A DNA stretch of 64,000 nucleotides from Rhizobium terrae (GTDB taxonomy: Bacteria > Pseudomonadota > Alphaproteobacteria > Rhizobiales > Rhizobiaceae), in NCBI RefSeq assembly GCF_003425685.1, contig NZ_QJKM01000011.1, positions 124,001 through 188,000 on the forward strand, read 5' to 3'. This document shows, piece after piece, positions 51,217 through 59,852 of this stretch. The notes under the pieces are model-generated. The model ran no database searches. It was not told the origin of the DNA and was given only the letters and a program-made list of their open reading frames with translations. Position 1 is the first letter of the stretch; the number at the start of each line of letters is the position of its first letter. The position numbers and the translations under genes are program-made.

Positions 51217-53100
51217 ATGATCACGATCACCGAACTTTCGGCCCGCATCGCCGGCCGCCTCCTCCTCGACAATGCCAGCGTGGCGCTTCCGGCGGGCACG
51301 AAGGCCGGGCTTGTGGGCCGCAACGGCGCCGGCAAATCCACCCTCTTCAAGATCATCACCGGCGATCTGGCCGCCGAAAGCGGTTCGGTGACCATTCCGA
51401 AGAACGCCCGGATCGGCCAGGTGGCGCAGGAAGCGCCTGGCACCGAGGAGTCGCTGATCACCATCGTACTCGCCGCCGACAAGGAGCGCACGGCGCTTCT
51501 CAAGGAGTCGGAGACCGCGACCGATCCGCACCGCATCGCCGAAATCCAGATGCGGCTCGTCGATATCGACGCCCATTCCGCCGAAGCGCGCGCCGCGAGC
51601 ATCCTCTCCGGCCTCGGCTTCGACACGCAAGCGCAGCAGCGCCCCGCTTCCTCGTTTTCCGGCGGCTGGCGCATGCGCGTGGCGCTTGCGGCTGTGCTCT
51701 TCGCCGAACCGGATCTGCTTCTCCTCGACGAGCCGACCAACTACCTCGACCTCGAAGGCACGATGTGGCTGGAGGACTATGTTCGACGTTATCCGCACAC
51801 CGTCATCGTCATCAGCCACGACCGCGACATGCTGAACAACGCGGTCAACTCGATCGTGCATCTCGACAGACAAAAGCTCACCTTCTATCGCGGCGGCTAC
51901 GACCAGTTCGAGCGGCAAAAGGCCGAAGCCGACGAATTGCAGATGAAAGCGAAGGCCAAGAACGATGCCGCGCGCAAGCATCTGCAAAGCTTCATCGACC
52001 GCTTTCGCGCCAAGGCGACGAAGGCCCGCCAGGCGCAAAGCCGCATCAAGGCGCTGGAGCGCATGGGCACGGTGGCGGCCGTCGTCGAGGATCACGTCCA
52101 GCCGATCACCTTCCCGGAACCGGACAAGCAGCCTGCCTCGCCGATCGTCGCGATCAGCAAGGGTGCGGTCGGATATACGCCGGGCAAGCCGATCTTGAAG
52201 AACATCAGCCTCCGGATCGACAACGACGACCGCATCGCGCTGCTCGGCTCGAATGGCAACGGCAAATCCACCTTCGCGAAATTCATTTCCGGGCGACTTT
52301 CGGCCGAAAGCGGAGAGATCAAGCTCGCGCCGAGCCTGAAGATCGGGTTCTTCGCCCAGCACCAGCTGGACGACCTGATACCCAACGAAACGCCCGTCGA
52401 TCATGTGCGCCGGCTGATGCCGCAGGCGCCGGAAGCGCAGGTGCGCGCCCGCGTGGCGCAGATGGGACTTGCGACCGAAAAGATGGCGACCGCCGCCAAG
52501 GATCTTTCCGGCGGCGAAAAGGCGCGCCTGCTGATGGGCCTTGCTGCCTTCCACGCGCCGAACCTGCTGATCCTCGATGAGCCGACCAACCATCTCGACA
52601 TCGACAGCCGCCGGGCGCTGATCGAGGCGCTGAACGACTACAACGGCGCCGTCATCCTGATTTCCCATGATCGGCACCTGATCGAGGCGACCGTCGACCG
52701 GCTCTGGCTCGTCAACGAAGGCACGGTGAAAACCTTCGAAGGCGATCTCGACGAATATCGCGACCTCATCGTCTCGGCCGGCCGAAAGAAGGATGAGAAA
52801 CCTCAGAGCCCCGACGACACCGCTTCGAAGGCCGAACAGCGGAAGGTCAATGCGGAGAAGCGCGCCTCGCTTGCGCCGCTCAAGAAAAAGATCAATGAAA
52901 TCGAAGCTTTGACGGCCAAGCTGGAGAAGCAGATTCAGGCTCTTGATAAAGAGCTTGCAGACCCGGCTCTCTACGACAAGGCGCCTGCCAAGGCCGCGCT
53001 CAAGGCCAAGGAACGCGGTGAAGCGGCTGCGAAGCTCTCGGCGGCGGAAGAGGAATGGCTGATGCTTTCGTCGGAATATGAAGAGGCGATGGCATCCTGA
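51217..53100 (+). CDS. ABC-F family ATP-binding protein (YheS/Uup-like)
   Basis: A 627-residue cytoplasmic protein with two ABC domains and no membrane helices. Domain 1: Walker A GLVGRNGAGKST, signature SSFSGGWRMRVAL, Walker B LLLLDEPTNYLD. Domain 2: Walker A LLGSNGNGKST, signature KDLSGGEKARLLM, LILDEPTNHLDID. A linker helix with lysine-rich text lies between and a C-terminal coiled coil (EIEALTAKLEKQIQALDKEL) at the end. ABC-F proteins act on ribosomes during stalls rather than as transporters. It closely follows the GGDEF gene. Confidence 0.93.
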   Translation: MITITELSARIAGRLLLDNASVALPAGTKAGLVGRNGAGKSTLFKIITGDLAAESGSVTIPKNARIGQVAQEAPGTEESLITIVLAADKERTALLKESETATDPHRIAEIQMRLVDIDAHSAEARAASILSGLGFDTQAQQRPASSFSGGWRMRVALAAVLFAEPDLLLLDEPTNYLDLEGTMWLEDYVRRYPHTVIVISHDRDMLNNAVNSIVHLDRQKLTFYRGGYDQFERQKAEADELQMKAKAKNDAARKHLQSFIDRFRAKATKARQAQSRIKALERMGTVAAVVEDHVQPITFPEPDKQPASPIVAISKGAVGYTPGKPILKNISLRIDNDDRIALLGSNGNGKSTFAKFISGRLSAESGEIKLAPSLKIGFFAQHQLDDLIPNETPVDHVRRLMPQAPEAQVRARVAQMGLATEKMATAAKDLSGGEKARLLMGLAAFHAPNLLILDEPTNHLDIDSRRALIEALNDYNGAVILISHDRHLIEATVDRLWLVNEGTVKTFEGDLDEYRDLIVSAGRKKDEKPQSPDDTASKAEQRKVNAEKRASLAPLKKKINEIEALTAKLEKQIQALDKELADPALYDKAPAKAALKAKERGEAAAKLSAAEEEWLMLSSEYEEAMAS

Positions 53101-53202
53101 TCCGCCCGGCGGGAACCTGTGCCGAATCCGGAATGATCGGCGGCATGGTTGCTCCTTGCCGATTCGCTCCCTAGGTATTGGCTTCCCTGAACGGAGGATG
53201 CC

Positions 53203-55245
53203 ATGGACCTTTTCCTCGAAACGGACGACGATCCGAAGACCCTTGCGTTCATCGCCGAGCAGAACCAGGCTTCCGACCGGGAACTGCAGACACCGGAATT
53301 CGGCAAGGACCGCGACATCATCAAGGCGATGATCGAGCGGGAGGACCGGCTGATCGTCCCTTCCCGTCGCGGCAAGTGGCTGTTCGACTACCACCGCACC
53401 AAGGACAATCCGCTGGGCATCTGGCGCCGGTTGCCAGCCGATCAGAAGCCGCTGTCGGATGCAGCCTGGGAGAAGGTGCTCGACCTCGACGCCTTTTGCC
53501 AACAGGAAAACAAGCGCTGGATCTACTACGGGGCGATCACCTGTCCGTTCGAGCCGACTTTGGTGCTGCTCATCCTTTCGGATGGCGGTTCCGACCTGCT
53601 GCGGCTGGTGGAATTCGATACCGAAACCAAAACCTTCGTCGAAGGTGGTTTCGATACGCCGGCAGCGCGCACCCACGCCAGCTGGCTCTCTCGCGACGAG
53701 ATTGCCTATTTCGGCTCGGTGGACGAAAACTCAGCCACCCGCTCCGGCTGGCCGCGCGTCGGCCGCCGGCTGAAGCGCGGGCAGAAGGTTCAGGATGCGC
53801 CGGTCTATTTCGAAGCCGGCAAGGATGATGTCTACGGCTCTGCCTATTCCATCGATCCGCTTTTCTGGGGCGGCAAGCCGGGCGAGCGGCCGGTGGAGGT
53901 CTTTTCCATCGGCCATGAGATCGGCAAGGTGAGCGTGCATCTACGCGATGCCAAGGGCGATGTCCGCCGCCTCGATCTGCCGACCCAGATCGATTATTCA
54001 ACCAATCACAGCCACATTCTCTGGCGCGCCAAGACCGACGAGCGCCATCCGACGGGCAGCCTGATCCTGCAGACAATCGCGCCGTTTACGGACGAGGCAC
54101 TTGGAGAGGCGCGCGTTCTTTATTCGCCGAAGGACGGGCAGTCGATCTCGCAGTTTTCCCTGCTGAGAACCTGGGCGCTGTTCATGGTCAGCGACCGGAT
54201 GGTGCCGAAACTTTATCTGCTCGATCTGACGAAGGCTGGAGCCGAGCCGGAAGAGCTGTTGTTGCCATCAGAGCTGCAGACCGTGAATTTCCGGCTGCTC
54301 GATGCCGATCTGACACTCGGCGAAGAAGTGCTGACCGTCATCGGCCAGGGCTTCCTCCTGCCCTACAGCACCTACCGCCTCGACCTGACCGACCATACAC
54401 GCAAGCCGGAGCTCGTGCTTACCGGCACTTCGCCCACCTATTTCGACGCCGAGGGCATGCGGACGGAGCTTCTGGAAGCGACGTCGGAAGACGGGACGAA
54501 AGTGCCCTATCACATAGCCTTCCCGAAGAGCTGGACCAAGGGCGAGTTACCCGTCCTGATGTATGGTTACGGCGGCTTCGCCTCGCCGCTGGCGCCCCAT
54601 TATTCCGGCACCAACGGCCTCTGGCTGGAACAGGGCGGCGCCTATGTGCAGGCCTATATCCGCGGCGGCGGCGAACTGGGGCCTGACTGGCACAGGGTCG
54701 CCAAGCGCCACGGCCGCCACAAGGCCTTCGAGGATTTCGTCGCGGTCGCCCGCGATCTCGTGAAGCGCGGTTATACGAAACCGTCGCGCATCGCCTGCAC
54801 CGGCGGCAGCAATGGCGGCCTGCTGACGGCCGTGATGCTGACCGGTTATCCTGAAGACTTCGGCGCGGTATGGACCCGCGTCCCGGTCATCGACATGTCC
54901 CGCTTCCACGTCTTTCCGGCCGGCAAGGCGTGGATGGACGAATACGGCAATCCGGACGACGAGGCCGACCTTGCCTACATGCTCGGTTATTCGCCGCTGC
55001 ATCGGGTCAAGCCGGCCGATGAAGTCACCTACCCGCCGGCCTATATCGAAAGCTCGTCCAACGACGACCGGGTGCATCCCTCGCATGCCCGGCGCTTCGC
55101 CAAGCGGCTGATCGAAGCCGGCCACACGCCGCTCTTCCATGAATACAGCTCAGGCGGCCACGGCGGGGCCGGAGATTCCACCGAACAGGCCACCCGCGCC
55201 GCCATGGGCTACAGTTTCCTGCGCCAGACGATCATGCGGGACTGA
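53203..55245 (+). CDS. Prolyl oligopeptidase family peptidase
   Basis: A 680-residue S9-family serine peptidase. The N-terminal part is a beta-propeller (residues about 1-400); the C-terminal alpha/beta-hydrolase contains CTGGSNGGLLTAVM (Ser near residue 536), SSNDDRVHPSHARRF (Asp near 619) and SSGGHGGAGD (His near 652). It is expected to cleave short peptides after proline or related residues in the cytoplasm; no signal peptide. It follows the ABC-F gene by 102 bases in a head-to-tail layout. Function in the host is not known. Confidence 0.9.
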   Translation: MDLFLETDDDPKTLAFIAEQNQASDRELQTPEFGKDRDIIKAMIEREDRLIVPSRRGKWLFDYHRTKDNPLGIWRRLPADQKPLSDAAWEKVLDLDAFCQQENKRWIYYGAITCPFEPTLVLLILSDGGSDLLRLVEFDTETKTFVEGGFDTPAARTHASWLSRDEIAYFGSVDENSATRSGWPRVGRRLKRGQKVQDAPVYFEAGKDDVYGSAYSIDPLFWGGKPGERPVEVFSIGHEIGKVSVHLRDAKGDVRRLDLPTQIDYSTNHSHILWRAKTDERHPTGSLILQTIAPFTDEALGEARVLYSPKDGQSISQFSLLRTWALFMVSDRMVPKLYLLDLTKAGAEPEELLLPSELQTVNFRLLDADLTLGEEVLTVIGQGFLLPYSTYRLDLTDHTRKPELVLTGTSPTYFDAEGMRTELLEATSEDGTKVPYHIAFPKSWTKGELPVLMYGYGGFASPLAPHYSGTNGLWLEQGGAYVQAYIRGGGELGPDWHRVAKRHGRHKAFEDFVAVARDLVKRGYTKPSRIACTGGSNGGLLTAVMLTGYPEDFGAVWTRVPVIDMSRFHVFPAGKAWMDEYGNPDDEADLAYMLGYSPLHRVKPADEVTYPPAYIESSSNDDRVHPSHARRFAKRLIEAGHTPLFHEYSSGGHGGAGDSTEQATRAAMGYSFLRQTIMRD

Positions 55246-55268
55246 GCGCATTTTGTCCGAATTGTCTG

Positions 55269-55307
55269 CCTCGTGAATATACTATATTCCGACGTATATT
55301 CACGAGG
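55269..55307. promoter_or_regulatory. 13-bp inverted repeat upstream of a vapB remnant
   Basis: CCTCGTGAATATA (55269-55281) and TATATTCACGAGG (55295-55307) are perfect arms with a 13-base spacer. It sits directly before a vapB-like ATG, with TATACT inside as a possible -10. This is the expected place and form of the autoregulatory operator of a VapBC antitoxin. Confidence 0.75.
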
Positions 55308-55314
55308 TGCCCGG

Positions 55315-55605
55315 ATGCCCCTTTATGTCCGCGACGAACGCGTCAACCAGCTCGCCGAACAGGCGAGGAAAATTCTCAACGCTCCGACCAAGACGGATGC
55401 CATAAGGCAGGCGTTGGAACGTGTGGTGGAGAATTCGCAAACACCTGAAAAGCCTGAGAAGCCGCCGCTTGCCGAAAGGCTTCGGCGACTGCTTTTCATA
55501 TGCCAGCGCCAAGGCTGCCAGCCTCGACCTGCTCTATGTCGGCGAGGATTTCGCCCTCACCGACCTCGCCTGATCATCGGCTCCTGCCAATTGTTCCCGG
55601 CATAA
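55315..55605 (+). pseudogene. VapB-type antitoxin fused to the remnant of a deleted VapC toxin
   Basis: From 55315 the frame encodes an intact antitoxin N-terminus (MPLYVRDERVNQLAEQARKI, then TKTDAIRQALERV), typical of the Rv0623/VapB family. After about residue 55 it leaves the family pattern. In another frame, bases 55478-55573 encode GFGDCFSYASAKAASLDLLY and VGEDFALTDLA, the usual C-terminal end of a VapC PIN-domain toxin. The middle of the toxin is gone, so a deletion with frameshift joined the antitoxin to the toxin tail. The antitoxin reading frame now ends at 55605 with a novel tail. The operator is intact, so the repressor part may still be made. Confidence 0.75.
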
Positions 55606-55680
55606 ACCCGCCATTAACCATAATCGGCGAAAGTTGCGGCGTCTCAAATCCTTAGTCACTTTTAAGCCCCGAGTCGCCCC

Positions 55681-56526
55681 ATGTTCGTCCGCGTCCTCTG
55701 TGTCGCCGCTGCCGTCGCGTGCCTGCTTTCCTCCTGCGCCGGTCGCAGCCAGACCGAAGGCGGCACCCTTGCCACATCATTCGCGCCTGCCAAGGCGCTG
55801 TCGTCGCCGAAAAAGGTCGCCAACGCCGACGAGCCGGTGGCGCTCACGCCCGTTGCCTGGGGCCGCGTGAACAATCCGGGAAGCCTTGCCGGTCGCACCA
55901 TCAGCGTCGGCTCGCTGTCCGACCTGAAGCTCAACGACAAGGAAGTGGTGCTGACCTTCGACGACGGCCCAATGCCGAACAAGACGGAGAAGATCCTTTC
56001 CATCCTCGACGAATACAATGTCAAGGCGACCTTCCTGATGGTCGGCCAGATGGCCAAGGCCCATCCGGCCATCGCCCGAAAGGTGGTGAACGCCGGCCAC
56101 ACGATCGGCAGCCACACCTATCGCCACGCCGATCTGCAGCATCTTTCCTTCGATGCGGCCGTCGCCGAGATCGAAAAGGGTCGCGACGCCGTCACCAGCG
56201 TCACGCACGAAGACGCGGGCTTCTTCCGCTTCCCCTATCTCGCCGACACCAGAAAGCTGCGCCAGTGGGTCGCCTCGAACGGTATGGTCGTGCTGGACGT
56301 CCAGATCGATTCCAAGGACTATTTCGGCGTCTCGCCGGCCGCCGTCGCCACGCGCACGATGAGTTCGCTGCGCGCTCACGGCAAGGGCATCATCCTGCTG
56401 CATGACATCCATGCCCGCACCGCGGCCATGCTGCCGGCACTGCTCACGCAGCTGAAGGCCGAAGGCTACAAGGTCGTGCGACTGCGCCACAGCAATTCGT
56501 CGATGATGATGGCCTGGCTGAACTGA
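55681..56526 (+). CDS. Polysaccharide deacetylase lipoprotein (NodB-homology)
   Basis: A 281-residue lipoprotein: signal MFVRVLCVAAAVACLLSSC with lipobox LLSSC. The NodB-type metal-dependent deacetylase domain has TFDDGPMPNKTEKILS at about residues 91-106 and GHTIGSHTYRHADLQHLS with the metal histidines, and FFRFPYLADTRKLRQW. Substrates might be peptidoglycan or exopolysaccharide N-acetyl groups. It stands in the periplasm-facing membrane. There is a 154-base gap upstream that contains the vapC remnant. Not a nod-cluster gene by context. Confidence 0.9.
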   Translation: MFVRVLCVAAAVACLLSSCAGRSQTEGGTLATSFAPAKALSSPKKVANADEPVALTPVAWGRVNNPGSLAGRTISVGSLSDLKLNDKEVVLTFDDGPMPNKTEKILSILDEYNVKATFLMVGQMAKAHPAIARKVVNAGHTIGSHTYRHADLQHLSFDAAVAEIEKGRDAVTSVTHEDAGFFRFPYLADTRKLRQWVASNGMVVLDVQIDSKDYFGVSPAAVATRTMSSLRAHGKGIILLHDIHARTAAMLPALLTQLKAEGYKVVRLRHSNSSMMMAWLN

Positions 56527-56574
56527 AGATCAGGTAGGGCTGGACGACGCACCGCGCGCGGAAAAGAGGGCATG

Positions 56575-57024
56575 TCACGCCTTCTTGACCCAGCGCCCTT
56601 CCTCCGACTGCTGCCAGTAGGTCAGCGCGTGCCCCTCGCCCTTCAGCCTTTTCCATTGGGCGCGGGCATTTTCGAGCTGCGACGTGTCGTAGCCGTCGAA
56701 CATGAAGACGATCCGTTCGTAGTCCGCCGCCGCCGGCGGTTCCGCACCATCGACGACGAAACGGACGGTCGCACCGTTCTGATTTTCCGCGGCGGCGGTG
56801 AGCAGAACCGGCTGGGCATCGGCCATCGGCGCGGCATCCGTGCCATGCGGCAGAAAACTGTCCTCGCGAAAGGTCCATAGATGCGCATCGAGAAAATCCC
56901 GCCGCGCATCCTCGTTCGTCTGCACAACCACCTTCCAGCCACGCTCGACGCTTTTTTCGAGGAGTGCCGGCAGCGCCTCCTCGAGCTTGGATTCGGTCAG
57001 ATGGTAGAAGAGGATTTCGGTCAT
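56575..57024 (-). CDS. holC: DNA polymerase III chi subunit
   Basis: A 149-residue accessory subunit that contacts SSB and the clamp-loader through psi. The sequence TEILFYHLTESKLEEALPAL at the N-terminus and WTFREDSFLPHGTDAAPMAD, then IVFMFDGYDTSQLENARAQW and WQQSEEGRWVKKA, fit HolC. A GTG three bases earlier is an alternative start. It lies 45 bases downstream of pepA on the same strand and likely in its operon, a common arrangement in this order. Confidence 0.92.
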   Translation of the reverse strand: MTEILFYHLTESKLEEALPALLEKSVERGWKVVVQTNEDARRDFLDAHLWTFREDSFLPHGTDAAPMADAQPVLLTAAAENQNGATVRFVVDGAEPPAAADYERIVFMFDGYDTSQLENARAQWKRLKGEGHALTYWQQSEEGRWVKKA

Positions 57025-57069
57025 CACGGTTGAGAACTCAATATTTCGCCAGAAATGACAATCGGGTCC

Positions 57070-58563
57070 TCAACCCGCCTCGTAATGGGCCCGGACCAGT
57101 TCGTCCAGCAGGCGCACGCCGTAGCCCGAGCCCCAGGACTGGTTGATCTCGTTCGATGGCGAATTCATCGCGGTGCCGGCGATATCGAGGTGGGCCCAGG
57201 GGGTGTCTCCCACGAAGCGCTTCAGGAGCTGCGCCGCGGTGATCGAACCCGCGTAACGGCCGCCGGTATTCTTCATGTCGGCGAATTTCGAATCGATGAT
57301 CTTGTCGTAATCCTTGCCGAGCGGCATGCGCCACAGACGCTCGCCCGTCACATCGCCCACTCCGGTCAACTGGCCGGCCAGTTCGTCGTCGTTGGAGAAA
57401 AGGCCGGCATGCAGGTTGCCGAGCGCCACCATGATCGCGCCGGTCAACGTGGCCAGGTTGATCATGAAACGCGGCTTGAAACGGTCGTTGCAGTAATAAA
57501 GCGCATCGGCGAGCACGAGCCGGCCTTCCGCGTCGGTATTGATGATCTCGATCGTCTGGCCGGACATGGTGGAGACGATATCGCCCGGACGCTGCGCATT
57601 GCCGTCCGGCATGTTCTCGACGAGGCCGATGATGCCCACGGCATTGACCTTGGCCTTGCGGGCGGCGAGCGTGTGGATGAGGCCGGTCACGGCGGCGGCG
57701 CCACCCATGTCGCCCTTCATGTCCTCCATGCCCGCGCCCGGCTTGATGGAAATGCCGCCGGTGTCGAAGACGACGCCCTTGCCGACAAAGGCAAGCGGGG
57801 CCTCCTTGGCCTTGCCGCCCTTCCACTGCATGATGGCAAGCCTCGGCGGCCGCACCGAGCCCTGCGCGACGCCGAGCAGCGCTCCCATGCCGAGCTTCTT
57901 CATTTCCTTCTCGGTGAGGATTTCCACCTCGACCCCGAGTTTCTCAAGCTCTTTGGCCTTGTCGGCGAATTCGACCGGGCCGAGCGCATTCGGCGGCAGG
58001 TTGACCAGGTCGCGGGCGAGGTTCACGCCCCCGGCAATCGCCTCGGCATCAGCAAAGGCCTTCCTGGCGGCCGTGTGTTCGGCGGTGACGATCGTCACCT
58101 TTACCGTCTTCGGCGCCTTGTCCTCGTCGTCCCCCTTCTTCGTCTTGTAGGCATCGAACGTATAGGCCCTCAGCAGCATGCCGAGCGCGAAGCCGGCTGC
58201 TTCCGCGCCGCCGACGGCCGCCCCCGGGGCATCGATGAAGATCGCAACCTTCGTCATGTTCCTGACGGAAGCTGCCGCAGCGCCGCCGGCCTTGATCCAG
58301 TCATAGGCCGTCAGGGCATCGGCCTTGCCGAGCCCCAGCACAACCAGCCGGTCGAGGGAAGAGCCCTGCGGCGCGATGATGTCGAGCACGGCCATGGATT
58401 TGCCGGAGAATTTCGCAATCTCGGATGCGCGCGTCACGATGCCGGCCGGATCGGCCTCCGCAGCGCCCGCCGCCGGCCCGTCGCCCGCAAGCTTGAGCTG
58501 GATGGCAAGGCCGCCTTCAAGCTTGGCGGATTTGGCGAACGAGATATCGAATTTCACGGACAT
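57070..58563 (-). CDS. pepA: Leucyl aminopeptidase (M17)
   Basis: A 497-residue cytosolic aminopeptidase with two bound metals. The signature NTDAEGRL is present, along with KGVVFDTGGISIKPG, MKGDMGGAAAVTGLI and the N-terminal macro-like domain. It cleaves N-terminal residues from peptides and, in some bacteria, binds DNA as a recombination accessory. The ATG at 58563 follows TGGAG; longer in-frame ATGs upstream lack support. It precedes holC. In relatives this gene is normally divergent from lptF; here other genes intervene. Confidence 0.96.
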   Translation of the reverse strand: MSVKFDISFAKSAKLEGGLAIQLKLAGDGPAAGAAEADPAGIVTRASEIAKFSGKSMAVLDIIAPQGSSLDRLVVLGLGKADALTAYDWIKAGGAAAASVRNMTKVAIFIDAPGAAVGGAEAAGFALGMLLRAYTFDAYKTKKGDDEDKAPKTVKVTIVTAEHTAARKAFADAEAIAGGVNLARDLVNLPPNALGPVEFADKAKELEKLGVEVEILTEKEMKKLGMGALLGVAQGSVRPPRLAIMQWKGGKAKEAPLAFVGKGVVFDTGGISIKPGAGMEDMKGDMGGAAAVTGLIHTLAARKAKVNAVGIIGLVENMPDGNAQRPGDIVSTMSGQTIEIINTDAEGRLVLADALYYCNDRFKPRFMINLATLTGAIMVALGNLHAGLFSNDDELAGQLTGVGDVTGERLWRMPLGKDYDKIIDSKFADMKNTGGRYAGSITAAQLLKRFVGDTPWAHLDIAGTAMNSPSNEINQSWGSGYGVRLLDELVRAHYEAG

Positions 58564-58734
58564 TGCGGCTCCAGGGGACTGTCGAAGAGGAGTCGCGATC
58601 ATCGCCGTTTCGGGCTCAAGCGCAAGGGCGGAACTGCATAATGCCACAAGCGCCGTTCCCGCTCGATACGGTCGTGGCCGCTTCGGGAAATCACCGGTGA
58701 CGTCAAAGCGGCTGAGGTCCGTGAAGGAAGTCCT

Positions 58735-59613
58735 TCATTCGAGGTTCCGCATTTCGGTATCCATCCAGGCGCAGAATTGCCGGACTGCCCTCGATTCCGA
58801 GCAGCGCCGGTAACGGTAGGTCCCGGTCTCGAACGGCTGGTGTCCGGGCAGGATCATCAACGCGCCGGACTTCGTTTCCCTGGCCGTGAGGATCGTCGGC
58901 GCCAGCACCATCCCGAGACCCGCGACACAGGCATGAAGAGCCGCGTCGTCCGTATCGAATGCATGGGCAAAGGAAAGATCGGCCGGCGGAATACCAAACG
59001 TCTCGCACCAGAGCTTCCAGTCCCAGTTGCCCACGCAGCATTGAAGGGCCGGCACATCCGCAACGGCAATCTCCCGGCCATGGTTGCCTCTCGCCAATAG
59101 GACCGGAGAAACAACCGGGCGGCGCAGGTCGCGCGCGAGGAGTTCCCATCCTTCGGCCTCCTCCCCCGTCCGGAAATAACGGATGCCGACATCGGAATCG
59201 GGGATCGCCGGAATACCTCGCGCAGAACTGGTTTCCACGCGGACGCGCACTTTTGGGCAGAGAACGCGAAAACGATCGAGTGACGGGATGAGCCAGCGGA
59301 GCGCAAGCGACGTGGTGGCGTGAACGCTGATCTCGTTTTCGTCGCGATAGAGAGCATCGGCGGAACGCTCGATGAGCCCGATCGCCGGCGCGACCTCCTC
59401 ATAGAACCGCCGCCCCATGTCGGTGAGTGAAACGGTGTTGTTCCCGCGGCGGAAGAAACTCACCCCAAGCTCATCCTCGAGCTTCTTGAGTTGGTGGCTC
59501 ACCGCCCCGGAGGTGACACCGAGTTCGGCGCCGGCGGCCGTCAGGCTTCCGGTGCGCGCCACGATCGCAAACACCCTGACGGCGTTGAGGGAGACACGGT
59601 GCCTTTCCTGCAT
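58735..59613 (-). CDS. LysR-family transcriptional regulator (GcvA-like)
   Basis: A 292-residue regulator. The N-terminal winged HTH is clear (LNAVRVFAIVARTGSLTAAG, VTSGAVSHQLKKLEDELGV) and the rest is a LysR substrate-binding domain related to GcvA (HATTSLALRWLIPSLDRF, VETSSARGIPAIPDSDVGIRY). The effector is unknown. GAGGAAAATTT precedes the ATG. It is divergent from the MFS gene; the 239-base gap probably holds control sites for both. Confidence 0.92.
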   Translation of the reverse strand: MQERHRVSLNAVRVFAIVARTGSLTAAGAELGVTSGAVSHQLKKLEDELGVSFFRRGNNTVSLTDMGRRFYEEVAPAIGLIERSADALYRDENEISVHATTSLALRWLIPSLDRFRVLCPKVRVRVETSSARGIPAIPDSDVGIRYFRTGEEAEGWELLARDLRRPVVSPVLLARGNHGREIAVADVPALQCCVGNWDWKLWCETFGIPPADLSFAHAFDTDDAALHACVAGLGMVLAPTILTARETKSGALMILPGHQPFETGTYRYRRCSESRAVRQFCAWMDTEMRNLE

Positions 59614-59852
59614 AAATTTTCCTCAGCCTCCCTTCAAATTCCTCGTTTGAGCGTCGCGCGAAAATCGGGCACAGACGAACGCAAGAAGCCCTCAAAATGA
59701 ATGATCCACTTGAACCGTTCTTATATCAACATCCGAGCCATACCAGGGTTAATCGTCGATACTGCATTAATTTATTTACGCCTCACACGCTGAGAGACGT
59801 GCCCCTCCTTCCTCATTTCTCCCTCCAGAAACCAATCAGAGGCCGAGGCCTT

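Noticed and set aside
50848..53676. A 942-codon minus-strand open frame over the ABC-F gene
   Set aside because: It is the antisense shadow of a gene with two complete ABC cassettes; its translation is Arg/Gly/Asp-rich with no recognisable domain.
55681..56526. Nodulation gene nodB
   Set aside because: It has the NodB-type domain but is a lipoprotein with housekeeping neighbours and no nod box; a general polysaccharide deacetylase is the safer call.
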